Shown here one piece after another: positions 8,737-16,946 of a DNA stretch of 64,000 nt (position 1 is its first letter; each line of letters opens with the position of its first letter). The notes beneath the pieces were generated by a model. The model did not search any database. It was not told the origin of the DNA and was given only the letters and a program-made list of their open reading frames with translations. The translations under genes were made by a program, and so were the position numbers. Where the stretch lies: NCBI RefSeq assembly GCF_022008365.1, contig NZ_JAIRBA010000011.1, positions 1-64,000 of the forward strand. The letters are read 5' to 3'. This DNA comes from Aequorivita vitellina (GTDB lineage Bacteria; Bacteroidota; Bacteroidia; Flavobacteriales; Flavobacteriaceae).

Positions 8737-10688
8737 TGGAACACAACAGTACATTTCCCATAAAACTTTCTGAACTAGAAGCACTTCGCGATGAAGCTAC
8801 TTCCTATTTAAAAGGAATTCAATGGGAACAAGGCAGCAAAGCCAAACGCCGCGATAAAAATGTGGCAGATACTTCAATTATGATGTATTTGGCAAAGGCG
8901 AATGGAACGGCCAACAACGAAGTTATTTCAATATCAAAAACCATTTTAGCGTTAAAAAAACGATTGCTGCCAGATTCAATTGCCATTCCACTGCGATTAA
9001 ACCAAGCGCTTTTGGCGTTGCAAGAGGGGTTGACGATGGCTGTTTGGCTACGCGACAATTATGCTGATGCTTCGGGTTTGTCTGGCCTAAGCGAAAAGCT
9101 CTCAACTTTAGATACTGGGCAAAGACACGAATTTGACAGCAAACAGCAAACCGCCACGGCATTTATGCTTTACGGTTGCGCTTACCGAATTTTATACGAT
9201 TTAAAACCAAGTGTTTCAGACGATTTGGCGGTAATGAAAAACAAGTTTGCCGGCATCCCCGAATTGTCGCTTATGTCGCCATTAAAGGGCATTTCGTGTA
9301 TGTTGTTTTACTTCGACAAATACCTAAATCACCCAGAAATTATTACGAGCGATGAAGATGTTGTAATTTTTAGCGTTGTATTTTTTGAAGCTATTATTGT
9401 TGAAATTCAAATGCGTATTGCTTCTTTAGACTTCACCGAAACCATTGAAGATAGAACCTATAAACTTGAAAAAAGTGAATTTGCCATTTCGGGTTGGGAA
9501 AACACCATGGAAGGCACTGCCAAAAGTGTTGAATTCAATAAAATACAGTTTGAAGAAATTGTTGGAAACCGCGATGCGAAACATTTTGCGCGCCGTTTAA
9601 CCGAACGCATGTTGAGTTATGATTTTGAGGCAAAGAAGAATCCGTTTCAGGAATTGGGCGGGTTTATGCCCGTGTTTATGGGCTACGGAATTCCGGGAAC
9701 AGGAAAAAGTATGCTTATTGCGGCAATCGCCACCCGATTAAAAATGCATTGCGACAATCTGGATATTCCGTTTCTTTTTCACCCAATGCCAGATACGCTT
9801 ATTTCGACTTTTCAAGGTGGTAGCGCCGAAAAAATGGTGCAATGGATGAAACCATTAAGCGATCCCACAAAATTAATATTCGCGCCAATTGACGATGCCG
9901 AAAACAATCTGCAGGAACGTACTGCACAGGGCGTTTCGGCTGGTGTAAAAGAAGTAATCGGCGTATTTTTAAGATATACTGAAGGAGCTTACGCCATAAA
10001 TTATGGTAATAGCAGCATCGGGCTTTTTACCAATTTGCCCGAAATGTTAGATAAAGCGGTTATAAGTCGCGTGCAAGGCAGATTTAAAATTGACGGGGCA
10101 CGTACGATTCCAGATTTTATAGACCAAGATTACCTTTGGTGGCGCAAGTTTGAAAAAACAATGCCCGATTTTGTGAATATGACGAATCCTGAAAAATACA
10201 CTTTTTTAAGCGAGCAGGGACTGGTTCAGAATTTGGGTGAAATATTAAATCAGAGTGAAAAGCCAACTGATGCAAAAGTTTTGGAAATTTACGAGCGCAC
10301 GGAGAGCAAGTATAACACCAATCAGCATTTGTTTTTCGCGGAGTTGTACAAAAATATTCAAAAGGAATTTGCCTTTTTCTCTTCACGGGATATCCGGAAT
10401 ATTCAGAGTGCTATTTCCTTGCGATTATCAGATTTCGATTTGCCGAAAGAATGGTTTGAAGACCCGACGCTTTATTTCAAAAAAGATTACGATACCAAGT
10501 TTAAAATGTTGCAGGACTTAATGAAGCAGAATATGAAAGGACTGAATTTTAGCGATATTAGAAGACAGGAAACGGTGCGCTATTTAGACAATGTTGCCAC
10601 CATTGCGGATACCGATTTTAAACGACAGGTTGATAATAGAATTGCCGAAATGAAAGTGCAACTAGCCGCGCGAAAAGAGTTTGAATAA
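8736..10688 (+). CDS. AAA-family ATPase with long N-terminal domain (650 aa)
   Basis: About 280 N-terminal residues of unknown helical character precede an AAA module. Walker A is GIPGTGKS near residue 320 (within GYGIPGTGKSM). The Walker B region reads LIFAPIDDAEN near residue 380-392, where the second acidic residue follows an Asp pair. A sensor-1-like Asn occurs in LFTNLPEMLDKAV, and SRVQGR supplies an arginine-finger candidate. The C-terminal ~150 residues form a helical lid-like part. AAA proteins of this layout remodel protein or membrane complexes with ATP. The coupled upstream gene and nearby coiled-coil and membrane proteins suggest its targets are within the cluster; this is inference. 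No protease or helicase domain is fused to it. Confidence 0.85.
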   Translation: MEHNSTFPIKLSELEALRDEATSYLKGIQWEQGSKAKRRDKNVADTSIMMYLAKANGTANNEVISISKTILALKKRLLPDSIAIPLRLNQALLALQEGLTMAVWLRDNYADASGLSGLSEKLSTLDTGQRHEFDSKQQTATAFMLYGCAYRILYDLKPSVSDDLAVMKNKFAGIPELSLMSPLKGISCMLFYFDKYLNHPEIITSDEDVVIFSVVFFEAIIVEIQMRIASLDFTETIEDRTYKLEKSEFAISGWENTMEGTAKSVEFNKIQFEEIVGNRDAKHFARRLTERMLSYDFEAKKNPFQELGGFMPVFMGYGIPGTGKSMLIAAIATRLKMHCDNLDIPFLFHPMPDTLISTFQGGSAEKMVQWMKPLSDPTKLIFAPIDDAENNLQERTAQGVSAGVKEVIGVFLRYTEGAYAINYGNSSIGLFTNLPEMLDKAVISRVQGRFKIDGARTIPDFIDQDYLWWRKFEKTMPDFVNMTNPEKYTFLSEQGLVQNLGEILNQSEKPTDAKVLEIYERTESKYNTNQHLFFAELYKNIQKEFAFFSSRDIRNIQSAISLRLSDFDLPKEWFEDPTLYFKKDYDTKFKMLQDLMKQNMKGLNFSDIRRQETVRYLDNVATIADTDFKRQVDNRIAEMKVQLAARKEFE

Positions 10689-10716
10689 AGTAGTGGCAGT
10701 GTGCAGTGGCAGTAGC

Positions 10717-10775
10717 CAGTAGCAGTAGCAGTAGCAGTAGCAGTAGCAGTAGCAGTAGCAGTAGCAGTAGCAGTA
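10717..10775 (+). repeat. CAGTAG hexanucleotide microsatellite
   Basis: Nine perfect copies of CAGTAG plus a partial CAGTA, preceded by looser relatives (CAGTGG, CAGTGTG) from about 10691. It ends 15 nt before the first usable start codon of the next gene, between two genes of the AAA cluster. Confidence 0.95.
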
Positions 10776-10790
10776 AAATAAAGAAAATAT

Positions 10791-12095
10791 TTGTGTATTG
10801 GTGGTGGTAAAAATGAAATATCTCAACTCATAAACTTTAACTTTTTGGATAAATTAAAACAAGCGGGATTATTTGGCGATGGCCTTGTAAAAATAAATGG
10901 CAGTTTAGTTAAACGTTATAATGGCTGCTTGGCTTTGCTTGGGGTTTCGGCAAGTAAATTGTCAACGTTTTCAATAGATGCAAACGGGTGGAGTCCGGAG
11001 ATTGCCGAAGAAAAAGACAACAATTTTTATTTGAATATTGGTGAAGCAAACGCCAATGCCATAATTATTTCGCCACAACAGGAAGGGAAGCCGGTTTTTA
11101 TGCCCTACCACAGTTTTGACCGCAATTTAATGGATGCCGTTTTTGCTGCGTATCGCAAGCAGATAAAAGATATTACGAAAGATTCGGCTATCGTGGTGCA
11201 ATTAGACCAAAATATAGACGCCTATTACGAAGCATTTGACTTGCTGAATTACAATAAAATAGCAATAAGTTTTCAGTTGCTCGGCGACCTGCAGGAAAAA
11301 CAAAAGGAACAGAACGACCTTATAAAGCTATTTGAAGAAGGTAATAATTTCATCAATCGTGAAATTCATCAAAAGCTAATCGATTCTGCCAATAAATACG
11401 GTGATTTGCGCCATCGAAAACTTAAATTAACCGATTTAAGCTTAGCCATTACTTCCTTTTATACCAAAGCATTTGGAGGGGTTTTCGTGTTGCGGGATTT
11501 CATAAAACCCATCCTCGTTTTTGAATCGAAAGAAACTTTTAATCAAGCCATAAAAAACACTACCTACGATGTTTTATTGTTTCATATAGAACACGAAGAA
11601 TTGCTCGCCACACTTAAACGCGATATAATCACAGAGATTAATTATTTAAAAGCTGCAAAAACGGCACGGTACGAGCGCATTAAAAAGCATCTTTTTTCTA
11701 CGTATTTAAGTAAAACGGCACATTCCATTTGCGATATATTAAACAGCAAGTTATTGTTTAAAAAGTATTTAAACGAATTACCTGTTGCCGCGCAAAAACA
11801 AATAATGTGTGTTGAAATATACAATCAGAAAAAAGCCGTTGAAAACAATTTAGTGCCTGAAAACATGATAGAGCCCTTTTATATAAAGGCTTTGCAGGAA
11901 CCACATTCGTCGCTTCAACCTGAAAATCAAGAGATAATCTGGCAACTTTTAACTAAAGTTATGCCTGCAGATCCGGTACATTTATATTGGTACGACAAAG
12001 AAAAATTTTACAAACAATTTGCTTTGTGGGACGATAGTTATAAAGATTGGGCAATAGATTGTATCTTAGAAGAACTAAAAAACGAAACACCATGA
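10791..12095 (+). CDS. Unknown protein of the AAA cluster (about 434 aa, no ATG start)
   Basis: An open frame of 434 codons starting at TTG 10791. An in-frame TAA at 10779-10781 prevents a longer protein. The only nearby ATG (10813) is in another frame and gives six codons. Translation therefore begins at TTG 10791, at another rare codon slightly downstream (the conserved-looking sequence begins near NFNFLDKLKQAG), or the original start was lost next to the CAGTAG tract. The protein is soluble, helical and charged, with no recognised motif. Its stop overlaps the next gene's ATG by 4 nt (ATGA). Function unknown; probably a partner of the AAA ATPase. Confidence 0.7.
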   Translation: MCIGGGKNEISQLINFNFLDKLKQAGLFGDGLVKINGSLVKRYNGCLALLGVSASKLSTFSIDANGWSPEIAEEKDNNFYLNIGEANANAIIISPQQEGKPVFMPYHSFDRNLMDAVFAAYRKQIKDITKDSAIVVQLDQNIDAYYEAFDLLNYNKIAISFQLLGDLQEKQKEQNDLIKLFEEGNNFINREIHQKLIDSANKYGDLRHRKLKLTDLSLAITSFYTKAFGGVFVLRDFIKPILVFESKETFNQAIKNTTYDVLLFHIEHEELLATLKRDIITEINYLKAAKTARYERIKKHLFSTYLSKTAHSICDILNSKLLFKKYLNELPVAAQKQIMCVEIYNQKKAVENNLVPENMIEPFYIKALQEPHSSLQPENQEIIWQLLTKVMPADPVHLYWYDKEKFYKQFALWDDSYKDWAIDCILEELKNETP

Positions 12096-12616
12096 CTTTT
12101 GAAATCATAGTTTTTATCGCCGCCGTTTTATTCGGAATTATCTTGTATTGGACAGAATCTAAAAGCAATCGCCTATACCGATTTTTTAACAAACTCACAC
12201 ATAGCAAAGAGTTGCAGATGAAACCTGAAAGCCGAAAAGGTTTTGTACACCAGCAAGATTTCTTAATGCGGTTGGTTTGGATTACGTTGTTGTATTTAAT
12301 TGCAGCAGCGGTAATTGCGGTGGTTTTACCATTTGTGGTTAATTATATTCAATATTTTATTTCGGCAATTGTAGCAACCCTACTCGGTACATATATCGCT
12401 TCATTATTTCTTTTTGCACGCGATAAAACCAAAAAAGAAAATCTTGAAAAAGCTTTTAATAAAGGCAAAGAAAGTATTGACGAATTTACGCAGGACATCC
12501 GCGATAATTTTGAATCGGAAGAAGAAATTGAGCCAGAGCCAAAACCAAGTACAGAGCCTGATGAGCCGAAGTTAAGTGCACGGGAAAGGTTGAAAAATAA
12601 AGGGATGATTAAATAG
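12092..12616 (+). CDS. Two-helix membrane protein with acidic tail (174 aa)
   Basis: ATG 12092 overlaps the previous stop by 4 nt, which supports this start over a longer reading from 12047. The protein has a membrane helix at residues 2-18, a basic stretch, and a strongly hydrophobic hairpin at about 65-115. It ends in an acidic, proline-rich cytoplasmic tail (repeated EPEPKPS-like text) that finishes with a short basic helix (ARERLKNKGMIK). The tail resembles a docking segment for a soluble partner, so it could bring the ATPase or coiled-coil protein to the membrane. No family is recognised. Confidence 0.7.
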   Translation: MTFEIIVFIAAVLFGIILYWTESKSNRLYRFFNKLTHSKELQMKPESRKGFVHQQDFLMRLVWITLLYLIAAAVIAVVLPFVVNYIQYFISAIVATLLGTYIASLFLFARDKTKKENLEKAFNKGKESIDEFTQDIRDNFESEEEIEPEPKPSTEPDEPKLSARERLKNKGMIK

Positions 12617-12697
12617 ATTTTAGACATTAGACTTGTGATATGAGACCTGACGAAAAGCTGGTGTGAGGAAGAAAATTATTAAAACTTGAAACTCATT

Positions 12698-12705
12698 TAA
12701 TTTTG
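12698..12705 (+). promoter_or_regulatory. Candidate -7 box before the 552-aa membrane protein
   Basis: TAATTTTG fits TAnnTTTG but lies only 11 nt before the ATG at 12717, and no well-spaced TTG was found. A transcript from it would be nearly leaderless. Confidence 0.25.
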
Positions 12706-12716
12706 AATTGATTAGT

Positions 12717-14375
12717 ATGAAAAAATATTGGCAAAAAGGGCCTAAACAAAAGAGAATAATTATAATTAGCGGGGTTGTAATGCTGCTTTTACTCTTCTTT
12801 TTACGCGACGATTATCAACCCGTTTTACTGTTTCTGCGTAGGTTTATTTTTCTAATACTAATTGGAGTGCTGTTTTTATGGTTTACACTTTCAAAATTTA
12901 GAAGCGCAGTTAGTGGCGGACGGCGTATTCTTATTTTATTGGGAATTGTTGCGTTTTTTGCAACCAGCTGGTTTTTTGGATGGCAGATAGGGTTGTATAA
13001 ATACATGCAATCATACAATGTATTTAACAACCTGAATTTAGTTGAATTACACGAACTTCCCCTAACACAAAATGAGCGTATTCAGCCTTTTAACAATATT
13101 GTTACTATGGCCTACGAAAGTATTGGCGAAACACAAGAGGTTTCGCATCCACATTTGGTGCGGGTTGACAGTAGCAACCGTTGGACGATGGCCGTCCAAC
13201 CCGCTAAAGAATACACTTGGCAACGTATTAACGACAATACCAAAGAACTTTTTTCGGTAGAAAGCACCTCCCCTTTTCCGCGGTTTTCAGATACTAATAG
13301 AATTCCCGTAATTTTTTCAATTGGAGAATCCCTTGCTTTTAGCAGGAATACGTACAATGCGGTGGTGCAGCGTTTTAATATTTTTCAGCTTTTTAATCTT
13401 GAGCCCGAGCAGGTTTATTATATGAAAAACGACGCTGGAAACTGGGTGCAAGTTGTAAGTTTAATTCGTTGGAAAGGCTTCTTTTTTCCCTACCCAGCCT
13501 ACGGTGGCGTGATGGTTATTGATGCTGGAAAGCACAATTTTTCAGATTATTTGGAACGGATAACCATTGGAAAAGGCACCTATATTCCACCCGACGAAAT
13601 ACAAAATCACCCTTATTTAACACGACAGAACACCTTATCTGAAAGAGTCTCGAGACTCGAAGCACAGTCCTTACAATTTTTAGCTGGGTTTACAGACCCG
13701 TTACCGTGGAATATGGAAACCGCAGTGAAAATTCCCGATTTAGCAGACGATGAAAATCAGCAGCCGTTTGTAACCGATTTTGATTTCAGCGGCATGGCTG
13801 TTGACGCATATAGCGGATTATACCATTGGTTTGGTTTAGAACCCATTGGCGAGGAGCGCACAAGTTTGTCGTTTAGCGTTCTCGTGCCCGCAGATGGAAC
13901 CGATAAATTGTATTACTACAATCACGCGGCTAAAAAAGAAGGATTGGCTGGTGTAAGCGCAATGCCTTTAAAAGTAATTGAATCGAGAAAAGAATACGAT
14001 TGGTCTGTAAACAAGCCTGTAGAATTTAGACCATTTATTAAAGAGATTGCAGGAAGAAAACGCTTGTTTGTACTCTCAACGGTGACTTCAAAACGCGGGG
14101 ACAGTAAAAAGTTTGACGGTGCCGCTACGCCAGATTTAGCATTGATAGATGTGGAATATCGCGATGTGGTTTGGGTAGATGCAAAACAGCCAAGCGAATG
14201 GAATGAAAAAATACTAAAACAATTGGGCGATACTTGGAAAGCTTCCGAAGGGCTTAGCGATAAAGATTTATATCCCGATAAAATTGAAATTGATGTTCGG
14301 CCTATGGTTGAAAAGGATTCGGTTTTAATTGAAGGGGGTGCTGGACGGAAGTTGGTTGAAGGTGATAGTTTGTAG
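12717..14375 (+). CDS. Membrane-anchored protein with large outer domain (552 aa)
   Basis: ATG 12717 is preferred over TTG 12708, three codons upstream. Three hydrophobic helices occupy roughly residues 15-35, 38-58 and 70-90. A domain of about 450 residues follows, presumably in the periplasm, rich in aromatic residues and short strands and with no Cys-based or enzymatic motif that I recognise. It is the last gene of the six-gene run, 100 bp after the two-helix membrane protein. The topology (short membrane base, large outer domain) would suit an envelope sensor or a structural partner to the cytoplasmic ATPase. Function unknown. The right copy of the 54-bp inverted repeat begins 31 bp after its stop. 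Confidence 0.75.
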   Translation: MKKYWQKGPKQKRIIIISGVVMLLLLFFLRDDYQPVLLFLRRFIFLILIGVLFLWFTLSKFRSAVSGGRRILILLGIVAFFATSWFFGWQIGLYKYMQSYNVFNNLNLVELHELPLTQNERIQPFNNIVTMAYESIGETQEVSHPHLVRVDSSNRWTMAVQPAKEYTWQRINDNTKELFSVESTSPFPRFSDTNRIPVIFSIGESLAFSRNTYNAVVQRFNIFQLFNLEPEQVYYMKNDAGNWVQVVSLIRWKGFFFPYPAYGGVMVIDAGKHNFSDYLERITIGKGTYIPPDEIQNHPYLTRQNTLSERVSRLEAQSLQFLAGFTDPLPWNMETAVKIPDLADDENQQPFVTDFDFSGMAVDAYSGLYHWFGLEPIGEERTSLSFSVLVPADGTDKLYYYNHAAKKEGLAGVSAMPLKVIESRKEYDWSVNKPVEFRPFIKEIAGRKRLFVLSTVTSKRGDSKKFDGAATPDLALIDVEYRDVVWVDAKQPSEWNEKILKQLGDTWKASEGLSDKDLYPDKIEIDVRPMVEKDSVLIEGGAGRKLVEGDSL

Positions 14376-14405
14376 GGTTTTAGAGGAAAGAAGAAAGAAA
14401 AGACA

Positions 14406-14459
14406 TAAGACCGCTTGTGCCTGCGCTAAAGCTTTGGCGACACGCGGACGCTTTAAGAC
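14406..14459 (-). repeat. Right copy of the 54-bp inverted repeat
   Basis: Reverse complement of 7580-7633 at 49 of 54 positions. It lies between the last gene of the AAA cluster and thiE. Confidence 0.75.
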
Positions 14460-14528
14460 TTGGGGCGCTTTGCTTTAGGACGTACTTTTGGTCCAAATTA
14501 TTAATGATTTTAAACATAGTTTATAGAT

Positions 14529-15170
14529 TTGATACCGAAATTACATTACATATCACAGGGCAATTCTGCAGAGGAGCATTTAGAGAATATTCAAAAGGCG
14601 TGCACTTCCGGGGCGGAATTGGTGCAATTGCGATTAAAAAATGTTTCGGAAAAGAAGTTTTTAAACGTCGCCAAGGAGGCTCGCGAAATTACCGCACATT
14701 TTCAAACCCGATTAATAATTAACGATAATTACAAAATTGCGAAAGAAGTTAAGGCAGACGGCGTGCATTTGGGGAAAACAGACCCCTGCCCTACTTTAGC
14801 GCGGAAACATGTATACACTTGGCAGCTAATTGGCGGTACGGCAAATACTTTGCAAGATTGCGAAACATTAATTGAAAAAGAAGTGGATTATATTAGTTTA
14901 GGTCCGTTTCGGTTTACAGAAACCAAAAAGAACCTACCCCCCGCATTAGGATTAACAGGTTACGCCGCGATTATTGATGTTTTAAAAACGCAGACGCCAA
15001 TTTTCGGTGTTGGCGGTATTACCGCAGCAGATGTAGTGGAGATATTGGAAACTGGCATTTCCGGAATAGCCGTTTCCGAAGCAATCACGCGCGATTTTAA
15101 TACAATAAAAAAGTTTAATGAATTGCTTAATGCGTCTTCTACTGCTGAGCAACGGTATACGTTTGAGTGA
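14529..15170 (+). CDS. thiE: Thiamine-phosphate synthase
   Basis: A 213-residue TIM-barrel enzyme that joins the thiazole phosphate and pyrimidine diphosphate to give thiamine monophosphate in the cytoplasm. Visible family motifs are VQLRLK near residue 32-37, IINDN (about 64-68), DGVHLG (about 77-82), the phosphate loop GPFRFTETKK (about 125-134) and GVGGI (about 158-162). The usual SCH segment reads GGTANT here. There is no ATG: an in-frame TAG at 14517 leaves TTG 14529 as the start. No other thi genes lie nearby, so this copy is an orphan relative to the usual thiamine operon. Its C-terminal tail (EQRYTFE) is slightly extended. Confidence 0.88.
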   Translation: MIPKLHYISQGNSAEEHLENIQKACTSGAELVQLRLKNVSEKKFLNVAKEAREITAHFQTRLIINDNYKIAKEVKADGVHLGKTDPCPTLARKHVYTWQLIGGTANTLQDCETLIEKEVDYISLGPFRFTETKKNLPPALGLTGYAAIIDVLKTQTPIFGVGGITAADVVEILETGISGIAVSEAITRDFNTIKKFNELLNASSTAEQRYTFE

Positions 15171-15192
15171 GATTTAAAGCAACATTTTTGGG

Positions 15193-16065
15193 TTAGTCTA
15201 CTCCTAAATAGATAAAGGTGTTAAGAATTAATTTATTAACCCTTAATGATATAGCTTCACTCGTTCCACCAGCATTAGTTATAGTATTTGCAGTATGGGT
15301 GTGCGAGCCAGCATTACTAAAACTATAAGTGTGATTGTGGGAAACGGAGTTAGTAAACTTTTCTCTATAAGTACCACCTTCAGCCATTGGGTTATTGGCG
15401 GCTTCAAATTCAGCATTACTTAAATGGATGGTACCTATATCAGTATATTGATGTGTATGGTTGCCTCTATCATTACTGGTAACTGAGTGACTATGTGATA
15501 AAAAATCTGTTGAACCAGAAAAATTAATAACAGGTAAGTTTGAACTTAAAAGTGTTAAACCCGACGACGGATTCCCTACTGTTGTACCAATGGTTTCTGA
15601 AATTGCTCTTTGTTTTAGAGATTTATTTCTGCTATCTGGAAGATGAGTACCAAAAAGTGCTATACTATTACTATTAGCCACTCCGGTAAGGGCGCTCGTT
15701 GCTCTACCATCTAAAAAATACCAACCACCGTGATCTGTTGTTTGAACACTATATTTTATATCACCAACTTCTTCTCGTTGCAAAAAACTCCATTTATTTA
15801 TTATCCAAGTATAAAAACCGGCGCGTTTAAGTGAGCCTGTACCCGTATTGTAAACCATAGTTCCATTTACCAAGGCGACGTCTTGTGGGTTTGTAACTGT
15901 ACTTGTATCTGTAATGCTTTGCAGTGCAACGCGAGGTATTAATATACTGGAGCCTACCTCTAAAGCTGCATTAGGTTGGTTTTTGTTTATACCCACTTGG
16001 GCCCAAGTGGTGCTCGCTATTAATAAAATCGCTATAAGTAATATTAATTTATTTTTCATCTTCAT
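15193..16065 (-). CDS. Secreted tail-collar-like protein, copy 3
   Basis: A 290-residue protein with a signal peptide (hydrophobic core ending STTWAQ, about residue 22) directly followed by the surface-protein phrase VGIN..QPNAALEV. The middle has a collar-like motif GWYFLDGR and LPDSRNK, as in phage tail collar/fibre proteins. The second half is rich in His pairs (HSHS, HTHQY, HNHTYS, HTHT), which bind metal in fibre tips of that class. The C terminus NTFIYLGVD matches the usual IFLG ending. It is the last of three same-strand paralogues separated by 2-3 nt. Probably a secreted or surface fibre; no phage genes are nearby. Confidence 0.75.
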   Translation of the reverse strand: MKMKNKLILLIAILLIASTTWAQVGINKNQPNAALEVGSSILIPRVALQSITDTSTVTNPQDVALVNGTMVYNTGTGSLKRAGFYTWIINKWSFLQREEVGDIKYSVQTTDHGGWYFLDGRATSALTGVANSNSIALFGTHLPDSRNKSLKQRAISETIGTTVGNPSSGLTLLSSNLPVINFSGSTDFLSHSHSVTSNDRGNHTHQYTDIGTIHLSNAEFEAANNPMAEGGTYREKFTNSVSHNHTYSFSNAGSHTHTANTITNAGGTSEAISLRVNKLILNTFIYLGVD

Positions 16066-16068
16066 TTG

Positions 16069-16944
16069 TTATTTTCCTAGAAAAACAAAAACGTTTGTTA
16101 CTAGACTAGACGGTTCTAAATTAATTGTTGTAGGAGAAGGATTAACTGAAGAAATAGTCACGTCATGATGATGGTTTCCTGAACTCGCCGTAGTTAATAA
16201 ATGGTTATGTACCCCGTTGCCGCTAGTTGCAATAATCCTCGTTGCCGAATTGTTATCATCTAATGCATTTCGTTGTTCATTTCGATTGGCAACTTCAATC
16301 ATGTTAGCTCCATAATCACGTATACTATGCTCATGCGTTTTACTGTTCGTTGCGCCTGCATGTCCATGACTTCCACTTGTAGATATGCTTGGTGTTATTG
16401 AAAAAGCAGGCAAATTATTTTGAGTTAATAAATAATTATAACTTCCCCCAGTATTAGAACCAAGTACTTCAGAGCCATTCCTGCCAGTGGCAATGGCATT
16501 TTCGGCATTTGGCAAATTGGAGCCAAATAATGAACTTGCATTTGTCTGCGCAGTAGTGTTTGGTAGGCTTGCAGATGTTCTTCCATTTAATAAATACCAA
16601 CCATCGTGATCTGTTGTTTGTAAACTATATTTTACCTCACCAACACTTGTTTTTGCAAGTGCTATCCACATATTTCCATTCCAGAATAACAAACCGTTAT
16701 CTTTTAAACCAGCAGTTCCATCATTATAAACCATTGTGCCAATTGCAGGTGCCCCACCCGAGTTGGTATTTGTAACAGTTGTGTTATCTGTAGTTGAATT
16801 TAAACTAACAGCTGTTAGTAAAATGCCATTATCTGTAGCAACAACTTCTAATTCTGCATTTGGAGTTGTGGTGTTTATCCCAACCTGTGCTAGTGATGGA
16901 AAAACCACCAAGAGTAAAAGTATATTTGTAAGGTTATTTTTCAT
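16069..16944 (-). CDS. Secreted tail-collar-like protein, copy 2
   Basis: A 291-residue paralogue of its neighbours. The signal peptide ends near SLAQ (about residue 20), followed by VGINTTTPNAELEV. The collar motif reads GWYLLNGR, with LFGSNLPNAENA after it. A glycine/serine/histidine-rich half carries HGHAG, HEHSI, HNHLL and HHHDV clusters. The protein ends NVFVFLGK. The spacing to the upstream copy is 2 nt and to the downstream copy 3 nt, so the three are one transcription unit. Divergence is strongest in the His-rich half, the expected tip region. Confidence 0.75.
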   Translation of the reverse strand: MKNNLTNILLLLVVFPSLAQVGINTTTPNAELEVVATDNGILLTAVSLNSTTDNTTVTNTNSGGAPAIGTMVYNDGTAGLKDNGLLFWNGNMWIALAKTSVGEVKYSLQTTDHDGWYLLNGRTSASLPNTTAQTNASSLFGSNLPNAENAIATGRNGSEVLGSNTGGSYNYLLTQNNLPAFSITPSISTSGSHGHAGATNSKTHEHSIRDYGANMIEVANRNEQRNALDDNNSATRIIATSGNGVHNHLLTTASSGNHHHDVTISSVNPSPTTINLEPSSLVTNVFVFLGK

Positions 16945-16946
16945 AA

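Noticed and set aside
10691-10775. CRISPR array
   Set aside because: The CAGTAG units are contiguous hexamers without spacers, so it is a microsatellite.
12047-12091. Longer start for the 174-aa membrane protein
   Set aside because: It would overlap the previous gene by 49 nt and adds basic residues unlike a membrane start; ATG 12092 forms an ATGA overlap.
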